A DNA stretch of 64,000 nucleotides. Source: Adiantum capillus-veneris. Its lineage: Eukaryota; Streptophyta; Polypodiopsida; Polypodiales; Pteridaceae. How positions within the stretch are numbered: the first letter of the stretch is position 1; every line of letters begins with the position of its first letter. Position numbers and translations under genes: made by a program. Positions 35,255-47,104 of the stretch are shown here, piece after piece. The stretch covers positions 90,789,025-90,853,024 of the forward strand of contig CM043958.1 of assembly GCA_014529385.2 (NCBI GenBank), in the 5' to 3' direction. The notes under the pieces were generated by a model, which was not told the DNA's origin, ran no database searches, and worked only from the letters and a program-made list of their open reading frames with translations.

Positions 35255-37850
35255 TCACTTCTCACGAGACAATGCCTTTGTGAAAAGATCTGCAAGGTTG
35301 TCTTGCGTTGGCACATAAGCCAAGCTGATCTCTCCTGTTGAGAGCCTCTCCTTGACATAGTGGTAATGCACCTCAATGTTAAGTATGGAGCCTGATTTAC
35401 CCTTGTAATTTTCTGTGGTAAAAGCGCACATTTGTAAGGCCCCCATTATGAGGAGAAGCCATCGTGCGTGAAGGAAAGTCACTCACCGGAAACCAAAATT
35501 TTCATGGACAAGAATCAGGGGCAACTTTAAAGGAATATTCCTTTTTCGTCGGAATATTATGGCCGGACGGCGGCAGGAAAGTGGTCGGAAAACAACCGGT
35601 CGGTTGGCCGGTGGCCGGACCTAGTCAATGGCCGATGGCCGGTGGTCGGAAGTCAATGGCCGGTGGCCGGTGGTAGGAAGTCAATGGCCGGTGGCCGATG
35701 GCCGAATTCAATGGCCGGTGGCCGAATTCAAAAGCGGCCTTGTCTTCTCAAGGGCGGCCACACATGGGCGGATTGGAGGGTCCGATTTGGACTTATTCGC
35801 ACAAGGGCGGCTACACATGGCTGTCTCTCATAAGAGAGGGCAGCCCTTTTGGCCTATAAAAGGAGGCCATTTCTACACACATTCCATAGTGTGAAGTTGA
35901 TGCAACAAGGTGAGTGTGAGGTGGTGAGAGTGAAGCAAGGCGGGAGCTCCATTAAGGGTATAATCCCTTTGTAAACTACTTCTTGTTTTGAAGTACTAAA
36001 GCCATTGAGTAGCTGCTTTCCCGTGGACGTAGCCCACATTGGGTGAACCACGTATATCGTGTGTACTCTCTCTCTCTCTCTCTCTCTCTCTACTCTATAA
36101 TCTCGTGTATATAAATCTGTCTCTCTCCATTAAGTAATCTACTCAATTATCTATTTAGCTACGTCTTATTTCCTAACACTCAATGTGCTTTGTGAGAGCA
36201 TGCAAAACGGGGTTCCTCGCAACTGCCAATGCGCTATGACTATCATTGTAGATGATGTTGGCAATGTCTTGTCCAACACACAAATCAGCCATAAGGCGTC
36301 TGAGCCATACACACTCAATCATAGCTATGAAGACCGCCCTGTACTCAGCCTCACAACTGGAAGTGGCCACAATAGGTTGCTTCTTGCTCAACCATGAAAT
36401 ACATGAACTGCCAAGCATGAAACAGAAACCACTCGTGGACATTTGCGTGTCATAACAACTAGCCCAGTCTGAGTCCGAAAAAGCATGTAAATCTTGTGGC
36501 AATGATCCCCCCTTGGGATAAAAAAATCCAAGATGCAAAGTGCCACTTAAGTAGCAAAAACTCCTCTTGATTGCCTGCCAATGCTTAGACCCTAGGCTAT
36601 GCATAAATTTGCTGACCTATGAGACTGCAAACTGAATATCCTGCCTTGTGTTGCATGCATAAATGAGGTAGCCAACAATAGTTTGGAAAAGAGTGACATC
36701 AATAGGATCACTAGCATCATGTAGACTAAACTTCAAACCTATTTCCATGGGAGTGGCAATAGGTTTGCAATCCTCAAGTTCAAACTTACATAGCAATGTC
36801 TCTATGTAACTTTTTTGACACATGGCAATACCACCATCACATTGCTTAGAATGTATGCCCAAGTAATGATGCAACAACCCCAAATCCTTCATCTTGAAAG
36901 TAGCATTCAAATCAGCCTTAAATTCAGCAATATGTGCCTCATTGGGACCAGTGATCAGCAAATCATTCAAATAAAGAACAACAATGAGAAGTACATCGCC
37001 CTCATGCTTGAATTACAATGTGCTTTTTGTTGGGCCTCGTTTGACCAAATGAGTGTGAGCTTTCTCATACCAAAAGCACGAGGAGATTGCTTCAACCCAT
37101 ACAAAGTCTTCTTACATCTACACACTTTGTCCTCTTGTACTTCCTTGACAAAACCGCGAGGTTGCGTTACATAGACTTCCTCAAATATGTCACCATTCAA
37201 GAAAGCAGTAACAATGTCTGACATATGTACATCCCAATCAAAATGAGATGCTAATGCACATAGAAAACGAACAGTGGTCATACGACAAGTGGGAGCAAAA
37301 GTTTCTTCATAATCTATGCCTTTTCGTTGTGCATAACCTTTTGCAACAAGTCGAGCCTTATGGCAATCAACCTCACCATCTGACTTGTGTTTCAACTTGC
37401 CTTTTTGTTGCGCATAGCCTTTTGCAACAAGTCGAGCCTTATGGCGATCAACCTCACCATCTGACTTGCGTTTTAACTTGTAAAGCCACGTTGTACCAAT
37501 GGCCTTTTTGCCAAGAGGCAAATCACATAAAGTCCATGTGTCATTTTCTATAAGTGCATCATATTCTGATTGCATGGCAGCCATCCAATTTTTTGAATTT
37601 TGTGCTTCATCAAAAGATAGAGGTTCCTCTATATCACATAAGCTAGACACAGCCAAAGCATAACAATCTGATGCATAAGAGGCATGGTGAGAACTTGAAC
37701 GAGTACGACTAGACAAAGGTGCATCCAATTTACTGTCACGCAAAGTGTGCACCAACCATTTTGGTATACCTCTAGCGTGCTCATTTTCAGCCTTTTGCTC
37801 ATCAAGTACATCATGTACATTTGCATCATTAATAGGCTGATTCGTAAAAT
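35255..37850 (-). pseudogene. Copia-2 reverse transcriptase and RNase H
   Basis: RT runs from TWLYKLKRKSDGEVDRHK through [25 protein letters not shown] and LYGLKQSPRAF to NDLLITGPNEA (shift near 36970), then DLGLLHHYLGI. RNase H has HAFSDSDWASC, SCEAEYRA and LTKHIE, then is cut by the solo LTR, and resumes VHYHYVKERLSTGEISL to LADLFTKALSREK. The block [24 protein letters not shown] is present twice in tandem (about 37316-37478), which is not normal for RT. Confidence 0.85.
35376..36178 (+). mobile_element. Solo LTR, 803 bp, in Copia-2 RNase H
   Basis: Starts TGTTAAG, ends CCTAACA, with a perfect 5-bp duplication CTCAA (35371-35375 and 36179-36183). It has TATAAAAG at about 35856 and a CT run at 36065-36091. 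A tandem array of GGCCGGTGGCCG-like units (35590-35730) lies upstream of the TATA box. With no internal region, it is the product of LTR-LTR recombination. Confidence 0.9.
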
Positions 37851-37855
37851 TTTTA

Positions 37856-37893
<38 letters not shown>

Positions 37894-37908
37894 TTCATAG
37901 TGCAACAC

Positions 37909-38815
37909 CCTTGAGCGGTCCTCCCTTTCCTTTTGTCAGCTCGACACTAAAATGGTGGAGGAAATGAAAGCAGTAAGGTGTGGATGCACCTGCTACAACT
38001 ACATTGATGGCATATGTAGTGGCAATGATGAAGTGATGTGCCCATTGAATGCATGATGAACTCAAGCATACCCAACTGCCTCATTCTTGAGGTATGATTT
38101 TCTACTGATTTTTACCAGACTTGACTAAAAATTAATCCATGTTGAGATTTGCTAGGAACACAAGGGAAGGGCCCATTCTATGAGGCTCATGTATTGTTGT
38201 CTCCTTTATTGAAACAGATTTACAAACAAAGACATTCTTTAAGGGAAGCTTGCAAGTGCAAATTGGGGCTTGTCTGTATAGACAAGACCATGAAATAGGA
38301 GAAATCAACCAAGGAAGCATAGTAGGTTGTCAGCTCTTTTCAAAATGGCCGCATCACATTGAGAGTGTTCCTTTGGAAGTTAATACTTGTGAAGGAAACT
38401 TGATATCTATGCTTGAGAGAGAAATTGATACAATCATAGTTATAGTGGAAAGCTCAATCGATCGTCACGTGTGAACCCACTGTAGAGATATGGTTTCATT
38501 GCGCTCTTTGTGTAGACCTCTCTATTCAAAGTCCTCTCTTTGACTACCTCTCTATTTAATGCTTCTCTCCCATCTCGCTTTGCTTGTCTTCCTATCACCT
38601 AGCTCACAAGGTCTTCTCTAATAGCTCTCGACTCGTAAGAGACCCTACTTGGCCCATCTCAACTCTTCCGTTGTAGCTCAGTCCCAATAAACTCGGTCCC
38701 TCTCAGCTTAGCCCCTCCCAAACTAGAATCAACTTACATGCCTATTCATGATATGTGGAAGGCCCAGGCTAATGAATGTCCTTCTGATTGGCGTTGAAGA
38801 GTTGCACCTAGCAAC
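37909..38815. other. Non-coding DNA
   Basis: No recognised protein or repeat, apart from a 28-bp word at 38747-38775 that recurs at 53521-53548 on the far side of Copia-4. Confidence 0.4.
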
Positions 38816-39007
38816 TGTTGGGGTATAAAGCCCAATGTGGTCGCCCAGGTAAGTGGGCGGGCCGCCAAGTATGTACACATATTCTTTTGTTAAAACCTAA
38901 TAAGAACTCACTATGATCTACACATTACAGTAGAGCGAGTTCACCATATCATCGTGCTCTTCTTCTCACACTCTCTCTTGCGTCGCACTTCCGCTCGTAC
39001 TCCTTCA
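38816..39007 (+). repeat. Copia-4 5' LTR, 192 bp
   Basis: TGTTGGGG...CTCCTTCA. By direct comparison it differs from the 3' LTR at 8 of 192 positions with no indel (about 4.2%). Confidence 0.95.
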
Positions 39008-39023
39008 ACTGGTATCAGAGCTC
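39008..39023 (+). other. Copia-4 primer binding site
   Basis: ACTGGTATCAGAGCTC follows the LTR directly and is the usual plant Copia site complementary to initiator Met-tRNA. It is intact, unlike the one-base variant in Copia-1. Confidence 0.9.
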
Positions 39024-39231
39024 AGATCGAGGCTCGGGGCAGCATTTGCAGGTAGCCAGGGTCACCTGCTCAGATTGGAGTGAGATTCGACAGGCGAAGA
39101 CACAGCCCCAATTCTTGTGGGAAAGCCGAAGGGCTTGGTGTTCTCAGAATTTTATTCTGAGGTCATCTCGGCCACCGTTCGACTTCGACAAAGATCTGCG
39201 CAGGCCATTTTCGACTACGTGGTCTTCGCGG

Positions 39232-40379
39232 TGTGAGCGGGATGAAAACACACACAACGCCTCTATAACGACCCGACACACACTCTTGGAATGATACACA
39301 CACACACACTATGGGGCACCACTCGGCTTACACAACACACCTGGCCGAGACAGGGAACACACCTCTGGAGTGAGAGGAGAGAGACTATCCACTTACCCAC
39401 TCCACACAGACACACACACACACACACACACACCCAAAAAAATCAGCTCAAAAGAGGATAAATTCTAATGTTTAGATACAATTGAGCTTGGGCCAACACC
39501 AATGGGGCAAATAGCTCACACAATATGGGTAAAAGATACCAAATACAATCACAAATTGGAGTAGAAGCTTCGCTCATAGGAGAAACTTACACAGCCAAAA
39601 CAGCAGAAAAAGAGTGAGGAATTTGGCAAAATGGACAGCGCCATCGTGTTCGGAACGGCCCAAAACCCCAGTCTACAATGTCAAAGTGCTCAAATCCGAC
39701 CTCGGATGAGCAGTTTACGGCCAAAACAGGCTCCAAAAACCCCAAAAACACACTTGCGGCTGTTCCTCCTCTCTTCTCCATGTTTTTTCTGGTCTTCTCT
39801 CCGTTTTTTCAGTTCCCACACTTAGCTTTATGTGTTGGGCACCCGTGGCCTTTTAGATGACCTCAAACGGATCCCGAACAGGCCAAAAACTGACCTCGCA
39901 GTGCATAGTTGTCACCTTTTTGCATCATCCGCACACCTGGCACTCAATTTTTCCAAATAATGCATCTCACAACCACGTGAAGTGGCCCCAAAAAGTGGTC
40001 CTCATGATGACCTTTCTGCATAAGTATCACAAGAAAACACCCACGCCGTGTCCATACTTCTCCGCGTGCAAGTATTGACCCCGTTCGACCTCCTGACGCC
40101 ACTCAATGCCATCTGACGCACCTGCTTACCTCATGTCGTCGGCCCGCGGATAGCTTCCTCGAGAAGTTTTACGCGCTACCAACTCCTCCTTATTGTAGAA
40201 AAAAACACAGTGGTACTGGTAATAGTGAAAATCGATGCACTATGTACACCCTGTCCTACCTGTACACATGTGGGCCCCACGTAACCACCTGGCTCTGAAA
40301 AATGGGCAATTCTTTATTTGATGCACCATGTATGTATACGTACATATGCGCAATTCCTTGCTCCAAGAAACTCCTGACA
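39232..40379 (-). repeat. Ty3 element 3' LTR, 1148 bp
   Basis: Minus-strand TGTCAGGAG... to ...CCCGCTCACA. A purine-rich tract (AGGGGATGGG) lies just upstream at about 40386-40398. It contains a CA/GT run near 39411-39434. Confidence 0.9.
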
Positions 40380-40407
40380 TAATTTGCCCATCCCCTAGCC
40401 TGCTAGA

Positions 40408-41928
40408 TCATTCATGATCAGCAGCAGCAAAGAGAGTTATGAGACTCTCCGCATTACAGGTCTCCTCATCCCTCACCAACACTGCTTGATCCACAGACAA
40501 CTCATCTTGCTCCACCATCATCAATCTAGCATGATACAATTTAAGACGCAATCCATTTACCCTTGACTTATGTAGAACACCATCCAGGTTAGCCAGCTGA
40601 TATGTGCCATTTGGAAAACACTCCACTACCTTGAAAGGGCCTTCCCACTTAATTTGAAACTTCTTTTGGGAGGTGTTGTCCAGCTTACTGTTGTAGCGCA
40701 AAACCAAGTAATGTTTCTTGATACCCTTACTTTTGACCTTTTCATTTATCTTTGCCAAAGCCTTATCCTGCATCTGCCCATAATGCTCCAATGTGCTCAT
40801 CCTATCCAACTGGACCTCTTGTAACTGCGAGAGCCTCTCTTTGAATGCATCACTAGGCGGCCCAAGCAACTTCTCTAACATCTTGACCGCAGGCAACTCT
40901 ACCCCCACAGGCAATAGTGCTTTCTTTCCATACACCAAATGAAATGGAGTAAACCCTGTACCTGTCTTCACCGAAGTACGGTAAGCCCATAATGCACTAG
41001 GCAATTCCAAATCCCAATTCTTTCCTTGGTGCTCTGTCACTTTAGAAAGAATTTGTACCAACTCACCATTGAATCTTTCATTTAAGCCATTACACTGTGG
41101 GTAATAAGGAGTGGTATGCTGGTGCCTAATCTTCATCTTTGCACATAAAAAATCAGGCAGTTTAGCTCTAAAGCCAGGCCCCTTATCTGAAAGTAGCTCC
41201 AGTGGCACCCCAAACTTGCAACATATTTCATCATACACAAATTTTGCCACATCCTTTGCAGTGATATGTTTTACTGCTATAGGCTTTGCCCATCTAGAGA
41301 GATAGTCCACCACAGTCAAAATATAGCTTTTGCCCCTGCTTGTGATAGGTAACGAGCCTATTGCATCAATCCCCCACTTTTCAAACACATCAAACGCCAT
41401 AATGGTTTTTCGTAGCTCTGGCTTCAACACTCTCTTCCCAAATGCTTGACACCTATTTCAAGACCTACACCAATGGTGAACATCCTTGTGCAAACTAGGC
41501 CAAACATACCCCTCTTGCAAAATCTTATGCAAGGTGATCTTTAGAGCAAAATGGCCACCACATGCGCCTTCATGATTCTCTTCCAACACTTTGTAAAGCT
41601 CCTCCCGCCAAGGTACACGTCTCAACACGAGATTAGCCCCTTTCATGTACAAGACATCACCAATCAATTTGTACCTGTATGCTCTACGCACAAAACCATA
41701 CTTCTTAGACTTCTCAATGTCTTTTGGAATGATTCCTGTGAGCAAAAACTCTTTTTCTTGAGCCAAACTTTCCCGACCATGGTAAAGAGGTAAGTTGATC
41801 CTCAACACAAATAGCTCCCCAATCATGCCTTGAGCCGCTTCATGTGCCTCCCCATTTAGAGCACGTTCAATGTGTCTGATGCTCCATGCCTCAAACTTTT
41901 TTAACAGGCCTTTAATTCTGAAGCACAT
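40408..41928 (-). pseudogene. Ty3 element integrase
   Basis: HEGACGGHFALKITLHKIL and HHWCRS (then a TGA near 41458) form the H2C2 zinc site. The core has WGIDAIGSLP, LLSDKGPGF and NGLNERFNGELV, the DDE triad. The C-terminus has KFQIKWEGPFKV and NGTYQL. After the one TGA the core frame is open to its natural stop. Confidence 0.9.
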
Positions 41929-42351
41929 TTACTTCAATGAGGTGTTCTTGCTCTTCCACACACCCAGCACTTGCTTCACAACTAGCAAGGCATCACCTTT
42001 TATGCTCAACCTTCTAACCCCATGCTTCAAACAAATGTGTAATCCAGCTTCCAATGTAGCATATTCAGCCTCATTGTTACTATGAGCATCCAATTTGAAC
42101 CCTCTCTTGCATACTAGCTTCCCCTCTGGATCATAAAGTGCTATACCCCCTGAAGCTGCATCATGGCTCTTTCTGTATGAACCATCAAAGAACAACACAT
42201 GTGCATTGCTGATCTGTGGCACTTCTTCAACTACCTTTCTCACCACCTCTTCCTTAACAAGAAGGGGATTCTCCTTGTAGGTCAACAAATCAGCTAGGAT
42301 AGCCCTTGTACTATCTTCCACTAGAAAAGAACTCAAACTCTTGCAGCTCAA
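41929..42351 (-). CDS. Second, archaeal-type RNase H of the Ty3 element
   Basis: FFDGSYRKS, NNEAEYATLEAGL and KGDALLVVKQVLG give the Asp, Glu and Asp active-site residues of archaeal-type RNase H. It lies between the first RNase H and integrase. A TAA at 41929-41931 then separates it from the next segment, where Gln is likely in a functional copy. Confidence 0.85.
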   Translation of the reverse strand: MSCKSLSSFLVEDSTRAILADLLTYKENPLLVKEEVVRKVVEEVPQISNAHVLFFDGSYRKSHDAASGGIALYDPEGKLVCKRGFKLDAHSNNEAEYATLEAGLHICLKHGVRRLSIKGDALLVVKQVLGVWKSKNTSLK

Positions 42352-43930
42352 TTACCCATTTTTTCACCACATTTGACATGTTAGTACCATTAATTAAATG
42401 TGGCAAAAAGGCATAACTCGTCAAGAAAACAAAAGGTCGTGGTAGCAAGTAATGACGAAATCGTCGACAAGCAAATATTACACTGGCCATCACTAGCTCT
42501 ACTTTCGAGAACTTTCTCTCCGCTACCAACTTCACTCGGCTTGCACAATACACTGGCCTCATATAATGGCTGCCCTTCCCCTTTTGCAATAGCATGGCTC
42601 CAATGGCATCATCCCCTACTGATGGATTTACATAAAAAACCTTCTCCCAATAAGGAGCCTGCATGGCTGACAGCCCCCCTAACACCTCTTTCACCTCTTG
42701 AAACACTTCTTCACACTTGTCATCCCATTGCAATGGATCATGCTTTGCCACTTGTTGTAATGGATAAAGAAGCTGCGAAGACAATGGAATAAACCATGCC
42801 ATGTACTTCACTTTGTGTATGAAGGTTGCCAATTGCTTTGTACTCGTAGGTGATGGAAGAAGAATAATAGACTTAACCTTGTCTGGATCAGCCTCAATGC
42901 CATTTTTTGACACCATGTGGCCCAATAACTTCACCCTTGGCTGTGCTAGATGACATTTCTTTGGATTTAGTTGTCCTCCACATTCATCATATCGAGCTAA
43001 TACCATCTGCAACTTCTCATTGTGTTCAGCCCTACTGCTATAGACACAAAAGTCATCCATAAAAGCTTTAACACAACTACCAATGAATGGTTTCAATACC
43101 CAATTTGCTCTCTCTTGATAGAAAGATGGTCCATTTGTCAACCCAAATGGCAATACCGTGTAGCAATAACAGCCCCATGGCGTAATAAAAGTTGTCTTTG
43201 TGCGGTCTTTAAGAGCAATCTTCAATTGAAAATAGCCTGAAAAACCATCACACACACTGTACCTCTCATAACCTGCCACTGAATCCAAGATCTAATCAAT
43301 GAATGGAAGAGGATATGGGTTCTTCTTAGTGGTTGCGTTTAAGGGTTTAAAATCTACACAAATCCTCCACTTTCCATCCTTCTTTGGACTGACCACTACT
43401 GGACTCACCCATTCTGTGGTCTCCACAGGGACTATGAACCCTGCCTTCAATAACTTGTCCACCTCTTCTCGCAAGGCTTCCATTTGCTCTTGAACCATCC
43501 TTCTAAGCCTTTGCCGCACTGGTTTAGCACCTTCTTTCAGCTCTATATGCATCTCTTCACCCTTGAACCCTCTGATCTCTTCATATGAAGTAATGAACAA
43601 ACCAGGAAAACTAGACAGCATGTGCAAATATATCTCCTTCTCCATAGCTGAGAGGTCTCCGCTGATCATTTGTGTCATCAATTCCTGCTTCTTTGACAAC
43701 TCAACTTCGGTTTGCTTCAGCCCTTCAATCACTTCATAAGGCCCTTCACTCTCATCTTCAACTTCATTCGCAAATGCAACTAAACCAGACTCCTGGATTC
43801 CTTTGTCCATCAAAAGAAATGCAACATCAGCATCCTCATCACTGTCCTCATCTGTCACCGTGGAATAGTCTTCATCACTAGACACATCCTCATCTTCATA
43901 AAGCTCCTCTAATCGTTTCCTTGTGTCCAT
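42311..43930 (-). pseudogene. Ty3 element reverse transcriptase and first RNase H
   Basis: An acidic linker precedes RT (WVSPVVVSPKKDGKWRICVDF), a TAG at 43292-43294 replaces the usual Gln in the FIDQILD context, then FSGYFQLKIA, the catalytic FMDDFCVYS and KVKLLGHMVS-like thumb follow. RNase H (YVNPSVGDDAIGAMLLQ, ERKFSKVELVM) is degenerate in its catalytic acids, consistent with it being replaced by the second RNase H. Confidence 0.9.
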
Positions 43931-44090
43931 ATTGTATAGCTTCTTGGTACCTGTCTTTCCATAGAGGCTAATCGTACCATGTCACCAATCTTGAACAGCT
44001 CCCACTGCACGTAACCATGGTCTGCCCAGTATAATAGGATATGCTCCCAACCCTGCTAGCATCACATGAAAATCAACCACTGCCTTTGCA

Positions 44091-44393
44091 TCATATGCCT
44101 CCACTTCTAAGCTCTTTACAACACCCAAGCACCTTTACAACACCCAAGCATCTTACTTTTTGATGGTTTGCCAATCTGATCCGAAAACCTGACACCCCAG
44201 ACACTGTTAGACCCATCTTCTCAACGCATGAGTGTGTTATGACGCATATTTGGGCTCCGCCATCCACATAACCTTGTCCCAAATTTTTCCTTTTATGCCA
44301 CACATCTACTATTGGACAAATGTCTGGTAGCTCATCCATTGCCAACACCTTTACTGAACCTCTCTCTGGCTCTTTCTCCATTGGGTTAACCAT
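44091..44393 (-). pseudogene. Ty3 element aspartic protease
   Basis: YVDGGAQICVIT is the active-site region, with DGG as in many plant Ty3 elements. It is followed by RIRLANHQKVRCLGVVKV. A short duplication of CACCCAAGC at about 44125-44150 sits where the frame ends. Confidence 0.75.
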
Positions 44394-44534
44394 CCTCTTT
44401 CACTGTCGCTTTAGCTTAGGCACCATCTCTATAAGCTGCCCAAAAGTAACATGTGCCTTCCTGCTCGTCAGATCCTCCTTCAAGTCATAGCTTAATTGCC
44501 CATCCCCTAGTGGAAAATCTGAAACATGAAACTT

Positions 44535-45758
44535 TCAACGAGCTCTCCTTTTCCTCTTGGCCTTGACATCCTCGCCTTCATGGCTCTTTCCTTTCTTCTT
44601 ACTAGGACCTGGGGCACTTCTTCCTTCCTTATCCTCTGTGGTCCTCTTCCCAATAGGCATCACTAATGTATCCTCTAGCTTTGATGCCTTCTCCAAGGTG
44701 ACTACACTTAGCACTTTTGTCTTTCCCTTTTCCTCCTGGGTCAGTCCACTGGTTCCTTCGTCTCCCTTAATTTCGATGCCATAATCATTTGACCTAGTTA
44801 GCACCTGTCTTGGCAATGGATACATGTCTCCCCCTATCCTTGGTGGCTTATCACATTGCGGGCTGATGTGACCCAACTCTCCACAATTATAACATGTGGG
44901 CATTTGCCTCCAAAACCTACCATTGCTTTGTCCAACACCATTCCTAGGCCTTTCTTCACCTCTTGGCTGATTTGCAAACCTCCCTTGACCTCGATTATTT
45001 CCCACTTGACCTAGCATGTTTAGGCTGAGATTCTTCATCGAATCTACCACTTGCCTCATGTCTTGCCTTAGCCCATCATCTTGCACCGATGTAGTGACCA
45101 CTGCTGGCATAACCTGAGTAGTAACAGGAACCACTGGTTCATGATGAACCCCTGACATGCGACCTTGTACAGACTCTATAGGCTGAAATTCAGACCTCAT
45201 GGGCAAAGACTCCACCCCTAACTGGCTCATTTTTCTCAACTTCCACTCTTTGTTCCTTGCTACCTCCAATGCATCTTCATATGTCCTAGGCTTTTTTAGC
45301 TCCACTCTCCAACGTATATTCTCCCAAAGACCAGCCAAGAACGTGTCCTTCTTCATCATGTCAAGCGGGGGTACCTGTGGTGCTAAGGCCTTGCACATCC
45401 TCTCCCATGCCAATGAGAACTTACGTATGTACGCATCTACTGGATCACCTTCCTTTTGCACTAAAGCCTGTACTTCTTGCCACACTTTGTCAGGATCTTC
45501 TATCTTCACAAACTCCACTTCCAACCCATACCGTAGATTGTCCCAACTCAATCTTACAGGTGGATCAGCCACATGCAACTCCTCTTCAAATGCTTTAGAC
45601 CAAACTCGTGCATCACTCTTCAAACAAATTTGGAGAAGACGTAACATTTGCGCAGGGTCATGAATCTGGTTGCTAATGCAGGCAACCTCCATCTTTTCCA
45701 AAAAGTCTTCCACATCTTCATCACTTCTTCCATGAAACTCCGGATAAGAGAAAGCCAT
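44535..45758 (-). CDS. Ty3 element gag
   Basis: Starts MAFSYPEFHGRSDEDVEDFL, the usual Ty3 gag opening. The capsid domain spans residues 1-190, with RLSWDNLRYGLEVEF and FSLAWERMCKA. A single CX2CX4HX4C knuckle (CYNCGELGHISPQC) lies near residues 290-303. The tail is Lys/Arg-rich. The ATG at 45758 is preferred over the upstream one at 45815 because conservation begins there. The reading frame is open throughout. Confidence 0.85.
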   Translation of the reverse strand: MAFSYPEFHGRSDEDVEDFLEKMEVACISNQIHDPAQMLRLLQICLKSDARVWSKAFEEELHVADPPVRLSWDNLRYGLEVEFVKIEDPDKVWQEVQALVQKEGDPVDAYIRKFSLAWERMCKALAPQVPPLDMMKKDTFLAGLWENIRWRVELKKPRTYEDALEVARNKEWKLRKMSQLGVESLPMRSEFQPIESVQGRMSGVHHEPVVPVTTQVMPAVVTTSVQDDGLRQDMRQVVDSMKNLSLNMLGQVGNNRGQGRFANQPRGEERPRNGVGQSNGRFWRQMPTCYNCGELGHISPQCDKPPRIGGDMYPLPRQVLTRSNDYGIEIKGDEGTSGLTQEEKGKTKVLSVVTLEKASKLEDTLVMPIGKRTTEDKEGRSAPGPSKKKGKSHEGEDVKAKRKRRAR

Positions 45759-46689
45759 GGCTACCCAAATTATGATGCTTTGAGAACCCCTTTGAACACA
45801 CTTGCAAGAACCCAAAACTTTTCACTACCCAATCCCCAGAAAATTCAATGGAGCTCAGCTTTAGATAAGGACAAACACATGCACATCAAATGAGTTTTCA
45901 TAGTTGATCATTGGAATTACAACAGGCAAAGGACATTCCAGTATCTCCCTTAATCTTCTTGGCCCGAACATAAAGACTATGCGCTGCTGGAAAAAAATCT
46001 TCCTGGACACATGAACATTTATCTGGATTCTTTGAGTTAAATGAAATGGAGTGAATTGAGGGCCATTTTGATCATCCATTAAAGCCAACCATGCAGCTCC
46101 CAAGAAGGCACACCTGACTTATCCTCTGATTTTGCCAAAATTTCAGCAGCATCACAGCATAAATGGCTCAAAAGACCACAAAACCAGCCATCACAACTCG
46201 GAAAAATTTTGGCAGAGTTCCCCAGAAGTAGAGCAGTAGGAACCCAAAATATAGATTGTATATGTATGCATAAACTGTCAACAATAGAACCCGAGCATCA
46301 AATAGGACTCATTAGTACATAGCCTATGGCGAGGTCAGGAAAAGGGTGCTCTAGCTACCTGTATCACCGAAAGGATCTCCACATTTGAGAATCCCCCAGC
46401 TCAATAAAAACCTCACGCTATCGACCCTCACACGAAGGCTAATGCAAATCGCGTATAGTCAAGTCTCAGAAATGACTATCTTCCAGACCAAGTCTCAGAA
46501 ATTGCTGGGACTGCCAAATACAACCAAGTATGGATCCACAAATGCGTACAATGGCAGTTTCCACAAGTAACGTACAATCCATCAGACAATGCGCTCAAAT
46601 AGGCGCCAAGTGATGCATACCCACAACAACTGCAAGTGACACCCACTTGCCAATGTATCACTGAACTCCAGCTACCTGTACTCGTGTGA

Positions 46690-46860
46690 ATCACCTATAC
46701 CTGTACCTGTCCCTATAACCTGTAACCTGTAACCTGTAATCTGCAATCTGCACCCTGCACCCTGCACCCTGCAACCTGCAACCTGCAACCTGTAATCCCG
46801 AATCTCGAAGCTTGAAGCTTGAAGCTTGAAGCTTGAAGCAGAAGGTACTCGAAGAAGATC
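46690..46860. repeat. Degenerate 7-bp tandem repeats beside the Ty3 primer site
   Basis: About 15 units of an AACCTGT/AACCTGC/ACCCTGC type, then four to five units of AGCTTGA. They lie 30-190 bp inside the 5' LTR. Confidence 0.9.
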
Positions 46861-46882
46861 CTCCGGGGGGGCACCAAAAGAA

Positions 46883-47065
46883 TGTGAGCGGGATGAAAAC
46901 ACACACATCGCCTCTATAACGACCCGACACACACTCTTGGAATGATACACACATACACACTATGGGGCACCACTCGGCTTACACAACACACCTGGCTGAG
47001 ACAGGGAACACACCTCTGGAGTGAGAGGAGAGAGACTATCCACTTGCCCACTCCACACAGACACA

Positions 47066-47104
<39 letters not shown>

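Larger units (their letters stand above)
34915..37908 (-). mobile_element. Copia-2: 5'-truncated Ty1/copia element
   Basis: It retains the integrase C-terminal edge, reverse transcriptase, RNase H, a polypurine tract (CCAGGGGGGGAT, about 35134-35145) and a 218-bp 3' LTR. Gag, protease, most of integrase and the 5' LTR are missing beyond the GA run at 37859-37891. A solo LTR (35376-36178) sits in its RNase H. Confidence 0.85.

Noticed and set aside
46690-46860. Telomere-like array
   Set aside because: Units are 7 bp but AACCTGY/ACCCTGC, not the plant CCCTAAA type.
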